A stretch of 48,332 nt of DNA from CAZAMP01 sp964486455 (GTDB taxonomy: Bacteria > Eisenbacteria > RBG-16-71-46 > CAZAMP01). The stretch's first letter is position 1; every line of letters starts with the position of its first letter. The stretch is from NCBI GenBank assembly GCA_964486455.1, contig CAZAMP010000033.1:1-48332 (forward strand), written 5' to 3'. The notes beneath the pieces were generated by a model. That model saw only the letters and a program-made list of their open reading frames with translations, made no database searches and was not told the origin of the DNA. Made by a program: the position numbers and the translations under genes. Of this stretch, positions 1 to 8,631 are shown piece by piece.

Positions 1-50
1 TCGTTCAGTCCGAGCTTGCCCCTCTGCAGATCACTCCATGATGGGTGAGG

Positions 51-3000
51 CTAGCGCCAATCCCCCGACGCGATGAAGGCCCCCCAGTAGAAGGGATGTG
101 CGTCCTTCCCCTCCGCGCGCCGCTCGTTCAGCACGGACAGACTCGCCTGACGGACGGATCGAATCGGATCGAGTCCTTGCGTCACACATGCCGTATAGAA
201 GGCGTTCATCCACCTCCGTGTCGCTTGATCCTCGACGGACCAGAGGCTGGTGACGAGCGTGCGGGCACCCGCGATCCGAAAGGCCCGCTGCAGGCCGAGA
301 ACACCCTCGCCGCTCTGGATCTCGCCGACAGCGGTTTCGCACGCCGAGAGAACGGCCCACCGAGCAGCCGAAAGATCGAGAGTGGCAATCTCCTGAGCCG
401 TAAGAACGCCATCCTCGGCGTCCACTCCAGTGGAGTTGTGCGCATTGGCTCCTGCCAGCACCAGCCCGGAGAGCAAAAGCGGATTGACTGTCCGTCGCGC
501 CGTCTCCGAGGCGGACGTGTCGCCGTCGACTTCCGACGGGCACGCAGGATCCAGAAAGTAGCCGTGAGTCGCCAGATGAAGGACCCGTCGGCCGGGCGCG
601 GATCTCTTGAAGGCGTCCTCGCTGGCCTGGCTTCCGGTGAGCAGCAGCGCCGACTCGGAATCGCTCTCGATATGCGCCCAGAGTCCGGCAACTTCACGCG
701 CTTCATCGAGGGTTCCCGGCAAGGGTGTGAAGTGATGCGATCGCAACTCCGCGCAGTTCGGTCGTTGACCTCGGAAGGATGGTGAGACCGCAAACCGATC
801 CGGGCCCTCCGTCGGGGCGATCTCCGTGGGCGAGTCCGCGCGGTCGAAATCGGGAGCACCAAGGACGAGGGCGCTGCCTTCTGCCGCGATTGCTGTTCTT
901 GCCATAGGGGCCGCAAGTTCGCGCTCGGCCGAGAGCTGGTGCACGGCAACGGGAAGCTCCAGCAGGTACCCTCCATCCGGAGCAGGTAGTGCCACCAAGT
1001 TGATCAGATGGATTTGCCCATCGGGGACCACGAAAATCTGGCGGGCATCTCCCACGTGGTGGGCAACCGGATCCCACAGCAGCTCTCGTAGAAGATGTCC
1101 GACTCTGTCGTATGCTTGAAGCCGCTCCTCGGGTTCGAGATCCTCACGAAACGCCCCCTGCGACGCCTGCCGCCGCCAGTCGTTGATCAACGCGTCGAAA
1201 CCGGCCGCGTCTCCGATCGGCACCGTCACTGGGGCGGTCCCTGAACGGGGAAGAACGAATGCGCGGTAGCGAGGGGTGGGCTTGCCGATGTCGGCCGGGT
1301 CATGCCCATGGTGCAGGTAGAGAGAATAGGAAACGAGAGCGCTGCCCTCGGGGAGTGCTCCGGCCACCGCGTGCCACCCGATATCCGTCAGACCCGGGCC
1401 GGCGTCCCCGCTCGCTCTCCCCAGGTTGAGCTCTGCGTTCTCCATGTTCACGCGGGCTTCCTCAACAAGGTGGCGGTACTTGGCCGGATCAGTGTCTTGC
1501 GGTCCACGCACGATGATGTTGGCCAGGCGTCTGCCCGCGAGCTGATAGACCTCCAGGCGATCGTGTAGTGTGGAGTCGGCGGCGAGAGCAATCCGGCGGG
1601 TGCGGGCCGCCATCTCGTCGACAATCATGGCGCGAGAGCGAATCAGCAGGTCCCAGGCTCGCTCGGTCAATTGCGGATCGTCGATTTCATCGATCACCGA
1701 AAAGAGCAACCCGCGTGGTAGCTCGGATTTCCGCGCGTAGCGCAATGCTTGCCGGTCCGGAAGCGCGCGCAAGGACAGCCGGAGATGCGCATGCAGGATC
1801 TGGGCGGCCTCCAGAGATCGCTCGGCCGCCTCAAGCAGGTGACCATTTAGGAAATCGACGTGAGCGACGTCGTACCCATACTCACCCACAAATGGATGTC
1901 TGGCACCTACCTGTTCGACGACAATCCGGGACGCACGTTCGAAGTACGATCTCGCCTCGGCACGGTTCCCTTGTGCCAGCGCGATCTGGCCCAGCGGCTG
2001 AAGCAGCTCCGCGGCCTGCGGCGTATCCGGGCCGATGACGTCCTCCAATATTCCCAGTGCCTGTTCCTGGAACTTCCGCGCTTCCTCGAACCTCTCTTCG
2101 GCAATGGCCAATTGGGCAAGGGCAGATACGAAGGCGTAGAAGTACGGGTGGTCGGATCCGTACTTGCGCTCCCAGATCTCCATCCCCCGGAGAGTGAGCG
2201 ATCGACATTCGTCGATTTGTCCCGTCTTCAACAAGGATTGCCCGAGATTGAGCGACGATTCGGCGATCCGGGGATGATCCTCGGGGTGAAACGCCTCGCG
2301 GATCTCGAGGCTGCGACGGTAGACTCTGGCAGCCTCCTCAAAGTCCTCGATGACCTTGAACATCTTCCCAAGCAGGCTATAGGCATAGGCCAGATCCTCG
2401 GTTTTCATCTCCTCTGCCTCGAGCAGCCTGATCTGCTGATCAAGAACCTCGCGCGCCTCGTCGAGGTCACCGAGCTCAATGAGGGTAACGGCCACGTTGC
2501 CGCGGACCGATATCGCCTGCCGGTTCAGAGGGCCGCCGAATCCTTCCGCCATTCGGAGCGAGCGTCGGTAAAGAGGCAGGGCACCAACAAAGTCCGAGTT
2601 CAAGAATCGGATGTTGGCCAAGGCGTTGATGGATGAGGCGACCTCTTCATGAGCGGGGGGCAGGAGGGCTTCGCGGATTTCGAGCGTCTGGGCGAAGATC
2701 GGCTCCGCGCTTTCGTAGTCACCCCCCATGGCCCGGATCACTCCCGCATTGAAGAGGGCCCATGCGTGCTCGAGGCTGGTGGTTCCGTGAACATCCTCAC
2801 ACACGTCAACGGCACGCTGAGCCAGGGCAATGGTCTCATCCTCCTGACTCCTGCCCGTTTGCCACAGGCACGGCACGAGCAGGTTGAGCGCGGACGCCAC
2901 ATCCTTCGTAACAGGACTCTGTTCCGATTCCATCCGGGGGATGAGCCGGCGAATGAGGGCTTCGGCCTCGACGAGCTTCCGTTCGGCAAAGAGGTTTCGA

Positions 3001-3188
3001 GCGATGTCCAGGGAGTCGATCTCGGCGGGCGCTTGGAGCGAATCTGGAGAGTCGCCGGACGGGGGCTCCACATCTTTCGTGACCTCAGTGGCTTCAGACG
3101 TCGAGTGGATTGAGGCACACATAGAGATAAGGACAACGGCCAAGAAGACGGTCGCAACGCGCGCGCACGGAACGGAAATGGACCGCAT
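51..3188 (-). CDS. secreted TPR-CHAT protease-like protein
   Basis: Predicted exported protein of about 1045 residues. It opens with a Sec signal peptide (MRSISVPCARVATVFLAVVLI), followed by roughly ten tetratricopeptide repeats and a C-terminal CHAT (caspase-like, PF12770-type) domain. The catalytic dyad is visible: His in LATHG (codon 564-566) and Cys in LSACETA (codon 339-341). The end, HPFYWGAFIASGDWR, is typical of CHAT domains. I chose the ATG at 3188 because it starts the signal peptide and follows a GGGGGGTG Shine-Dalgarno; a longer reading to 3323 adds 45 residues with no export signal. CHAT proteins are known or proposed caspase-like peptidases, often activated by partner proteins; the substrate here is unknown. 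A second gene of the same architecture lies at 24946-28023. There is no sorting tail. The divergent neighbour is the beta-helix surface protein. Confidence 0.9.
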   Translation of the reverse strand: MRSISVPCARVATVFLAVVLISMCASIHSTSEATEVTKDVEPPSGDSPDSLQAPAEIDSLDIARNLFAERKLVEAEALIRRLIPRMESEQSPVTKDVASALNLLVPCLWQTGRSQEDETIALAQRAVDVCEDVHGTTSLEHAWALFNAGVIRAMGGDYESAEPIFAQTLEIREALLPPAHEEVASSINALANIRFLNSDFVGALPLYRRSLRMAEGFGGPLNRQAISVRGNVAVTLIELGDLDEAREVLDQQIRLLEAEEMKTEDLAYAYSLLGKMFKVIEDFEEAARVYRRSLEIREAFHPEDHPRIAESSLNLGQSLLKTGQIDECRSLTLRGMEIWERKYGSDHPYFYAFVSALAQLAIAEERFEEARKFQEQALGILEDVIGPDTPQAAELLQPLGQIALAQGNRAEARSYFERASRIVVEQVGARHPFVGEYGYDVAHVDFLNGHLLEAAERSLEAAQILHAHLRLSLRALPDRQALRYARKSELPRGLLFSVIDEIDDPQLTERAWDLLIRSRAMIVDEMAARTRRIALAADSTLHDRLEVYQLAGRRLANIIVRGPQDTDPAKYRHLVEEARVNMENAELNLGRASGDAGPGLTDIGWHAVAGALPEGSALVSYSLYLHHGHDPADIGKPTPRYRAFVLPRSGTAPVTVPIGDAAGFDALINDWRRQASQGAFREDLEPEERLQAYDRVGHLLRELLWDPVAHHVGDARQIFVVPDGQIHLINLVALPAPDGGYLLELPVAVHQLSAERELAAPMARTAIAAEGSALVLGAPDFDRADSPTEIAPTEGPDRFAVSPSFRGQRPNCAELRSHHFTPLPGTLDEAREVAGLWAHIESDSESALLLTGSQASEDAFKRSAPGRRVLHLATHGYFLDPACPSEVDGDTSASETARRTVNPLLLSGLVLAGANAHNSTGVDAEDGVLTAQEIATLDLSAARWAVLSACETAVGEIQSGEGVLGLQRAFRIAGARTLVTSLWSVEDQATRRWMNAFYTACVTQGLDPIRSVRQASLSVLNERRAEGKDAHPFYWGAFIASGDWR

Positions 3189-3387
3189 GGCACCCCCCGG
3201 CAGAGAGACGGTTCGCTGATCATACCGAGGCAATTCTAAGGGACCGGCTATCGGGAACCAACTGAGGAGCAGCTCGAATGGCGTCCAGAAGGCTGTGATT
3301 TCCGACCTTCGGTTGCGTCTCAATGATCACAATCAGAGCATGCGGCCGGGGCTCGGTCGGGCCTCGAACCTAAGAGGAGGTCCCACA

Positions 3388-6300
3388 ATGAGTTCCCGAT
3401 CTCTCGCCTTCATCGTGTTGTCCCTGGCATTGCTGATCGTCGTATGTGTCCTGACCGCAAACGCCGCGACGTACGTCTTGCACCCGGACGGAAGCGGTGA
3501 TTTCCCCACGATCCAGGCGGCGATAGATGGGGCATCTCCCAGCGACACCATCGAGCTGACCGATGGTGTCTTCACCGGACCTGGGAACCGCGACCTACAG
3601 CTGTGGAAGACGCTCACGCTTCGCGCGCAGAACGGACCCGGGGGGAACTGCATCATCGACTGTCAGGCGTCGAGCTCCGATCCCCACTACGGTATCGAGA
3701 CCGATGACGGGGCCAATGGAGCACGTATAGAGGGGATCACGATCCAGAACGCCTGGATCGGGGGAGAGGGTGGCGCCATCAATGCCTACGAGATCGAACT
3801 CGAGCTCGACTCGTGCATCTTGTGGAACAACTACGCGGAGATGGCCGGCGGAGCGATCTATGCCACTAATGGCAGCTACGTGATCGCCACCAACTGCCTC
3901 TTTCCGGGGAACCGCACGAACCAGTACGGACGCGGAGGGGCGATCTGTCTGGACGATGGCAGCGGGGCGGATCTGTACTACTGCACGTTCAACGCGAACT
4001 GGGGAGACATGGGCGGCACACTCTACTTGGGAGGTACAAGCGCCTCCTTCATTTCCGGGTGCACCATCAACAGCAGCGATGGGCCGATGTCAAACGCCGC
4101 GATCTGGTCGATCGAGCACAGTCAAGTCGAAGCCGAGAACACGATCATCGCCTTTGGAACGGACAACGCCGCCTACTGTGCCGGCAACGGTTCGGTGGAT
4201 CTGGTCTGTTGCGATGTCTACGGGAATGAAGGGGGCGACTGGGTCGGCTGCATCGCGGGCCAGTTCGGCATGAACGGAAACATCTCGGAGGATCCTCACT
4301 ACTGCTGGCCATACGGCGCGCCGTTCGGGTTGGCGGAGAACTCGCCGTGCGCGGCGGAGAACAACGGATCCTGTGGGCAGATCGGTGCATGGGGGATCGA
4401 CTGCGGCCCGGCGGTCTTCGAGATCCGGGCGGACGGTGCGGGTGAGTATCCGACGATCCAGGAGGCGATCGACGCGGCGGCGGCCGGCAGCATCATCGAA
4501 CTCGCGAACGGAACGTACACGGGTGACGGGAACCGCGATCTCGACTGCCGAGGGAAGGCGCTCACCATCCGTTCGCAGTCGGGGGAGCCTTCGTCCTGCG
4601 TCATCGACTGCGAGGGGAGTCCCGGAGACCCTCACCGTGGGTTCGATTTTCAGATGGGAGAAGGACCTGACTGCGTCGTCCAGGACATCCGGATCACAGG
4701 TGGGTATGTCGAGGGATCGGACACAGGTTGGGGAGGTGGATTCAGGTGCAAGAATTTCTCGTCTCCCACCTTTCGGGGATGCGAGCTGCGGGAGAACATG
4801 GCCCTCATTGGCGGCGGAGGGCACTGTGATACGACGTGCAACATCACCATGGAGGATTGCACGTTTCTCGGCAACGAAGTCGTATACCTCGGTGGCGGAT
4901 TAGGCTGTCGCTCCGCCGATGTGGAGCTGATCAACACGACATTCCAGGCCAACTACGCAGCCAATGGCGCTGGACTCTTCCATGATTCATCGACTATTTC
5001 GGCAACTGACTGTGTCTTTGCTTCCAACGTAGCGGCTGGCTGTGGAGGCGGTGTGTACAGCTACGGTAGCAGTCTTACGTCTACGTATGATCGGTGCGAA
5101 TTCATATCCAACGCGGCGTCGTACGGTGGGGGGATATCAAACTACAGCTTCGGGTTGTCACTCACCGACTGCACCTTCCACCAGAATACAGCAACGGGGG
5201 GGGGCATAGGAGGGGCCATTCAGGTGGGTAACGGTGAGTCCACGATGGAGCGATGCACCTTTACATTCAATCAGGCCGGGCTGGGCGGCGCCGTCCACGC
5301 AGATGTCACGGATCTGATTCTCAGAGACTGCGATTTCTCAGACAACGCCGCCATCGATGTCGATGATGAGGGTAAGGGTGGGGCCATCTATGCGTATGGT
5401 CTGAATGCCTCGATCAGCCAATGCACGTTTCAGCTGAATCAGTCCGATCTTGGCGGCGGTGCGATCTACTACACCAGCGACGCCGACTCAGCAATGATCG
5501 CGAATTGTGAGTTCACCGAGAACACAGCCCCGATCGGGGCGGCGGCCTACTGCGATGACATCGGCGAATCGACATTCCGCAACTGCACGTTCACCGATAA
5601 CCAGGGAGAGTTCATCGGAGCGGGAATTTACGCGAGCTCCGCCGTGCTGACCGTGGACACCTGCGGCTTCTCCGGAAACGCGTGTGGCGCCGGGGCGGCG
5701 ATCTACGCAGCGGGATCGTCCTCGGACATTCTGGGAAGTACGTTCATCGGGAACACCGCAGACAACGGCGGGAGCATGTACTTCGACGCAGGCACCCACA
5801 TCAATATCGGAGAATGCACCCTCGTCGGTAATAGCGCGACCTCAGGCGGCGGCATGCACTTCAGCGGTTATCCCTACAATCCACCGGAGATCTGGAACAC
5901 GATCATCGCATTCGGCAACGCCGGCGGAGCGATCTACAGCACGGGATCGATCGCGATCCCCACGCTGTCCTGCTGCGACCTTTACGGAAACGTTGGGGGA
6001 GACTGGACGGATCACATCGCCTGGATGCTCGGGCTTGGCGGCAACATCTCGGAGGATCCCCTCTTCTGCGGACATGTTGAAAACCCGGACGAGCCGTACA
6101 CCCTGGATGTGAATTCGCCGTGCGCTCTCGAGAACAACATAGAGTGTGGACAGATCGGTGCCTGGCCGGTCGGCTGTGGTGACACGAACGATATCAGTCA
6201 GATGGGACCCCCGCTCGACTCGCTCTACCTTTCTCCGGCGACGCCGAATCCGACGGCGGGGTTGATGCGATTCACGTATGTCATTCCGCTGGCTGGCCAG

Positions 6301-6504
6301 GACACCTACTCGGCTCTTCGGATCTATGACGCCTCGGGGCGCCTCGTTCGCAATCTGGAAGACGGTGTGCCGTCTCCGGGGATGTACGAAGCTTCGTGGG
6401 ATGGGAAGGACGCAATGGGCCATTCGGTCGCGAGCGGAAACTACTATTACGCGCTCGAGAGAGGGGGCGATCGGCTCACCGGCTCGGTGACGGTAGTTCG
6501 TTAG
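3388..6504 (+). CDS. large secreted right-handed beta-helix protein with T9SS-type tail
   Basis: 1038-residue predicted surface or extracellular protein. The signal peptide (MSSRSLAFIVLSLALLIVVC...ANA) starts at the ATG at 3388, 7 nt after a strong AGGAGG. The body is Gly/Asn/Cys-rich with dozens of short repeats of the GGGxY/CxFxxN type, as in parallel beta-helix (pectate-lyase-like, polymorphic outer membrane protein-like) folds. It consists of two modules, each opening with GxGxxPTIQxAIDxA and each closing with a CCDxYGNxGGDW ... GNISEDP ... CGQIGAW block. The last ~93 residues (from about 945) form the FlgD-like sorting tail (TPNPTAG ... IYDASGRLV ... VASGNYYYALERG). No catalytic residues can be assigned, so it could be an adhesin, a glycan-binding protein or a lyase. 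A G9 run lies in the second module. Confidence 0.88.
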   Translation: MSSRSLAFIVLSLALLIVVCVLTANAATYVLHPDGSGDFPTIQAAIDGASPSDTIELTDGVFTGPGNRDLQLWKTLTLRAQNGPGGNCIIDCQASSSDPHYGIETDDGANGARIEGITIQNAWIGGEGGAINAYEIELELDSCILWNNYAEMAGGAIYATNGSYVIATNCLFPGNRTNQYGRGGAICLDDGSGADLYYCTFNANWGDMGGTLYLGGTSASFISGCTINSSDGPMSNAAIWSIEHSQVEAENTIIAFGTDNAAYCAGNGSVDLVCCDVYGNEGGDWVGCIAGQFGMNGNISEDPHYCWPYGAPFGLAENSPCAAENNGSCGQIGAWGIDCGPAVFEIRADGAGEYPTIQEAIDAAAAGSIIELANGTYTGDGNRDLDCRGKALTIRSQSGEPSSCVIDCEGSPGDPHRGFDFQMGEGPDCVVQDIRITGGYVEGSDTGWGGGFRCKNFSSPTFRGCELRENMALIGGGGHCDTTCNITMEDCTFLGNEVVYLGGGLGCRSADVELINTTFQANYAANGAGLFHDSSTISATDCVFASNVAAGCGGGVYSYGSSLTSTYDRCEFISNAASYGGGISNYSFGLSLTDCTFHQNTATGGGIGGAIQVGNGESTMERCTFTFNQAGLGGAVHADVTDLILRDCDFSDNAAIDVDDEGKGGAIYAYGLNASISQCTFQLNQSDLGGGAIYYTSDADSAMIANCEFTENTAPIGAAAYCDDIGESTFRNCTFTDNQGEFIGAGIYASSAVLTVDTCGFSGNACGAGAAIYAAGSSSDILGSTFIGNTADNGGSMYFDAGTHINIGECTLVGNSATSGGGMHFSGYPYNPPEIWNTIIAFGNAGGAIYSTGSIAIPTLSCCDLYGNVGGDWTDHIAWMLGLGGNISEDPLFCGHVENPDEPYTLDVNSPCALENNIECGQIGAWPVGCGDTNDISQMGPPLDSLYLSPATPNPTAGLMRFTYVIPLAGQDTYSALRIYDASGRLVRNLEDGVPSPGMYEASWDGKDAMGHSVASGNYYYALERGGDRLTGSVTVVR
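3466..6183 (+). repeat. two-module internal duplication in the beta-helix gene
   Basis: The module-opening motif PTIQ(A/E)AID occurs near 3508 and again about 945 nt later near 4453, with matching flanks (TYVLHPDGSG versus FEIRADGAG; GPGNRDL versus GDGNRDL; CIIDC versus CVIDC). The module-closing block occurs at about 4207-4405 and again at about 5968-6180 (CCDVYGNEGGDW versus CCDLYGNVGGDW; both with GNISEDP and CGQIGAW). The second module is nearly twice the length of the first because it carries extra beta-helix coils. The pattern indicates tandem duplication followed by coil expansion. Confidence 0.8.
5196..5204 (+). repeat. G9 homopolymer tract inside the beta-helix gene
   Basis: Nine consecutive G residues encode part of TGGGIGG in the second beta-helix module. 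Slippage by one base would shift the frame and truncate the protein well before its sorting tail. The assembled frame is open. Such tracts in surface genes are known contingency (phase-variation) sites in other bacteria; here that role is only inferred. Confidence 0.6.
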
Positions 6505-6533
6505 CGACGAAGACCCATTCTCTTTCTTGTATC

Positions 6534-6573
6534 GGTGGGCAGCGCTCCCCTCAAGATAGGACGCCTGCCCACC
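6534..6573 (+). terminator. imperfect hairpin downstream of the beta-helix gene
   Basis: GGTGGGCAG (6534-6542) pairs perfectly with CTGCCCACC (6565-6573). A CGC/CGC internal loop and a further TCC/GGA pairing follow before a ~10-nt apical loop. It lies 30 nt past the stop codon at 6504, where a terminator is expected, but only a weak T-rich stretch (CCTTATCTTA) follows, so it may be an mRNA 3'-end stabiliser. The rest of 6505-6785 holds no gene that I can support; a weak TTCACC-18-TAAAAT promoter-like pair sits at 6625-6654. Confidence 0.4.
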
Positions 6574-6785
6574 GCCTTATCTTATGCTCACGCCGACGCA
6601 CGCGTGCTCGCTCCCTGAGCTTGCTTCACCAAGATCGCTTCCCTGTGGTAAAATGCTGATTCGGCTCGGATTGGCGTCACTTCTCTATCTCGTGATGCCT
6701 TGAATCTTCGCCATCCGTAAAGGAGCATCCTATGTCTACGGAAGAACGCTTCCGTGCAACGTCTTCGTTTCCCAGGAGGAGCACC

Positions 6786-8603
6786 ATGATTCGGATACAG
6801 GGGCTAGTCTGTCTCGTGGTTTTGATTCTTGTCGCCGCGTCGACATCGGAATCGGTCGCGCAAGATTCACGTACAGACCCGATGGGCGGGACGGGCGGCG
6901 GGCCCATCGATGGCTCGCTTCATGTCCGGGTCATCCACATCGGCACGACCGATCCGCTTGTGGGTGCGTTCGTCATGGCGGGGCAGAGCGACGGCGATCC
7001 GTTCGCGGGCAACTGGGGTCTGACTGATGCGAACGGCGAGATCACGTTGGCGGATCCGAATCTGCAAGGACCCATCGCGGTTACCGCGGGGGCCGCCAGC
7101 TATCGGTACTTCACCCTCGTTCATGTGGATGCCGCCGACCTGGTCATTCCGCTGAGCCCGATTGTCTCGACCGACCCGGAGTACGAAGTCGGTGACTTCG
7201 TGTCGGGGATCGATGTCGATGACGGCTGGCTGAACTCGGGCGATGGCTACGTCGATCTTGCTCTCGTGCTTCCGACGCTCAAGCTCGAAGAGCTGATGAC
7301 CTTTGACATGGGCAACCTGATGGGGCCGCCCGAAACCATCGAGATCCTGGGGCAGCCGTTCGACGTTCCATCGAATGTGTTCATTCCGCAGCAGTGGGAG
7401 CTCTTCATCGAGATCATCAAGGACCACTACTACCTGTATCTGTCCGCCGGGGACTACACGATTGGCGCGCTTTCAGCCCGCATTGACCGAGACGATCTCC
7501 TGGCCGGCGGCGACATCGCCGACCTGATCCCGAACATGGAGTATCGCGAAATCGACATCCTGGACGTTTCGGTTAGCGGCAACATCTACACGGCCGACCT
7601 CAACGTCGCACCCGATCTAAACGAGACCGTCACGCTGAACGTGGCCAACATACCGGACAACAGCAAGACGTGGTGCGTGTCTCTCGGTGACCTCGATGCG
7701 CTGGAAGGCTTGGGACGATTGGTGCCTCTCGGCCTGAACTCGATCAACTGTCCGGGGGGCTCCGGCTACTGCGAGGACACCGTCCATCTGACCACGACCG
7801 CGGCGACGGGCGAGTTCGCGGGCATGACCTACTTCTCGGCGGTGGCGGTCCAGATCAACGACCAGAATGACATGGTGGCCATCATGGATCGCGCGCCGAG
7901 GCCGCAAACGTACACGGCGAACGTCGCGAGCTTCTTCCATCTCCTGGAGCTGGGGTATGCGTTCGGCGAGTTCGCATGGAATGATGCCACGAACCCCGGC
8001 ACGGGTAGTCCCGACGTGCATTTGCAGATGGCGCAGATCGGGAACACCGGCAATGACGAGGTCTACTGGGAATTCACGATCCCCGGTGGCGTCTACTCCT
8101 TCACTCCACCCAGCTTGCCGGCCGAAGCTCCGCCGGGGCCGGTTCCAGGAACCGAGTATGCCTGGGAACATGTCGCCGTCGGGTTGGGCTACGAGCTGTC
8201 GTCGTTTGATTTCAATGATTTCGCCCTGAGCGATGTCATTGCCCACGGCTCGCACATCGCGCTCGACGAGACACAGATCACGTTCCACGACCCGACCGTC
8301 GGCGTTTCCGGCGATGGCGTTCCCTCCGTTCTGGCTTTGCGTGGCAGTGTGCCGAATCCGTTCAAGGTGGCGACGACGATCGGCTTCGACCTGCCGAACC
8401 CAATGGTGGCGGATCTGACCGTCTACGGGGTGGACGGCCGACGCGTGACGACACTCGCGAGCCGATTCTTCGTGGCGGGACATCATGACATCCAGTGGCT
8501 GGGGCGGGATTCCCGCGGACTAGCCGTGCCGAGTGGCGTGTACTGGGCCAGGCTCCGCACGGATGGGTGGAGCAGCACGAGCAGGATTGTGCTGCAACGC
8601 TAG
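6786..8603 (+). CDS. secreted protein with T9SS-type tail and N-terminal carboxypeptidase-regulatory-like region
   Basis: 605 residues from the ATG at 6786, preceded by CAGGAGGA. The signal peptide is MIRIQGLVCLVVLILVAAS...VAQ. A possible upstream start at 6732 also has a Shine-Dalgarno (AAAGGAG) and would add 18 charged residues before the signal peptide, so it is less likely. Residues ~40-120 (HVRVIHIGTTDPLVGAFVMA ... TDANGEITLADP) look like a carboxypeptidase-regulatory or Ig-like fold. The middle ~380 residues are acidic and not recognised. Residues ~512-605 form the sorting tail (VPNPFKVATTIGFDL, VYGVDGRRV, VPSGVYWARL). It probably acts outside the cell or on the surface, with an unknown ligand. 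It ends 28 nt from the convergent DUF2723 gene. Confidence 0.85.
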   Translation: MIRIQGLVCLVVLILVAASTSESVAQDSRTDPMGGTGGGPIDGSLHVRVIHIGTTDPLVGAFVMAGQSDGDPFAGNWGLTDANGEITLADPNLQGPIAVTAGAASYRYFTLVHVDAADLVIPLSPIVSTDPEYEVGDFVSGIDVDDGWLNSGDGYVDLALVLPTLKLEELMTFDMGNLMGPPETIEILGQPFDVPSNVFIPQQWELFIEIIKDHYYLYLSAGDYTIGALSARIDRDDLLAGGDIADLIPNMEYREIDILDVSVSGNIYTADLNVAPDLNETVTLNVANIPDNSKTWCVSLGDLDALEGLGRLVPLGLNSINCPGGSGYCEDTVHLTTTAATGEFAGMTYFSAVAVQINDQNDMVAIMDRAPRPQTYTANVASFFHLLELGYAFGEFAWNDATNPGTGSPDVHLQMAQIGNTGNDEVYWEFTIPGGVYSFTPPSLPAEAPPGPVPGTEYAWEHVAVGLGYELSSFDFNDFALSDVIAHGSHIALDETQITFHDPTVGVSGDGVPSVLALRGSVPNPFKVATTIGFDLPNPMVADLTVYGVDGRRVTTLASRFFVAGHHDIQWLGRDSRGLAVPSGVYWARLRTDGWSSTSRIVLQR

Positions 8604-8631
8604 TGTCGATGACCGCGCGCACGCCGCGGAT

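Noticed and set aside
1860..2636. 258-codon plus-strand frame opposite the first TPR-CHAT gene
   Set aside because: Mirror frame of TPR-coding sequence with no signal, domain or ribosome site.
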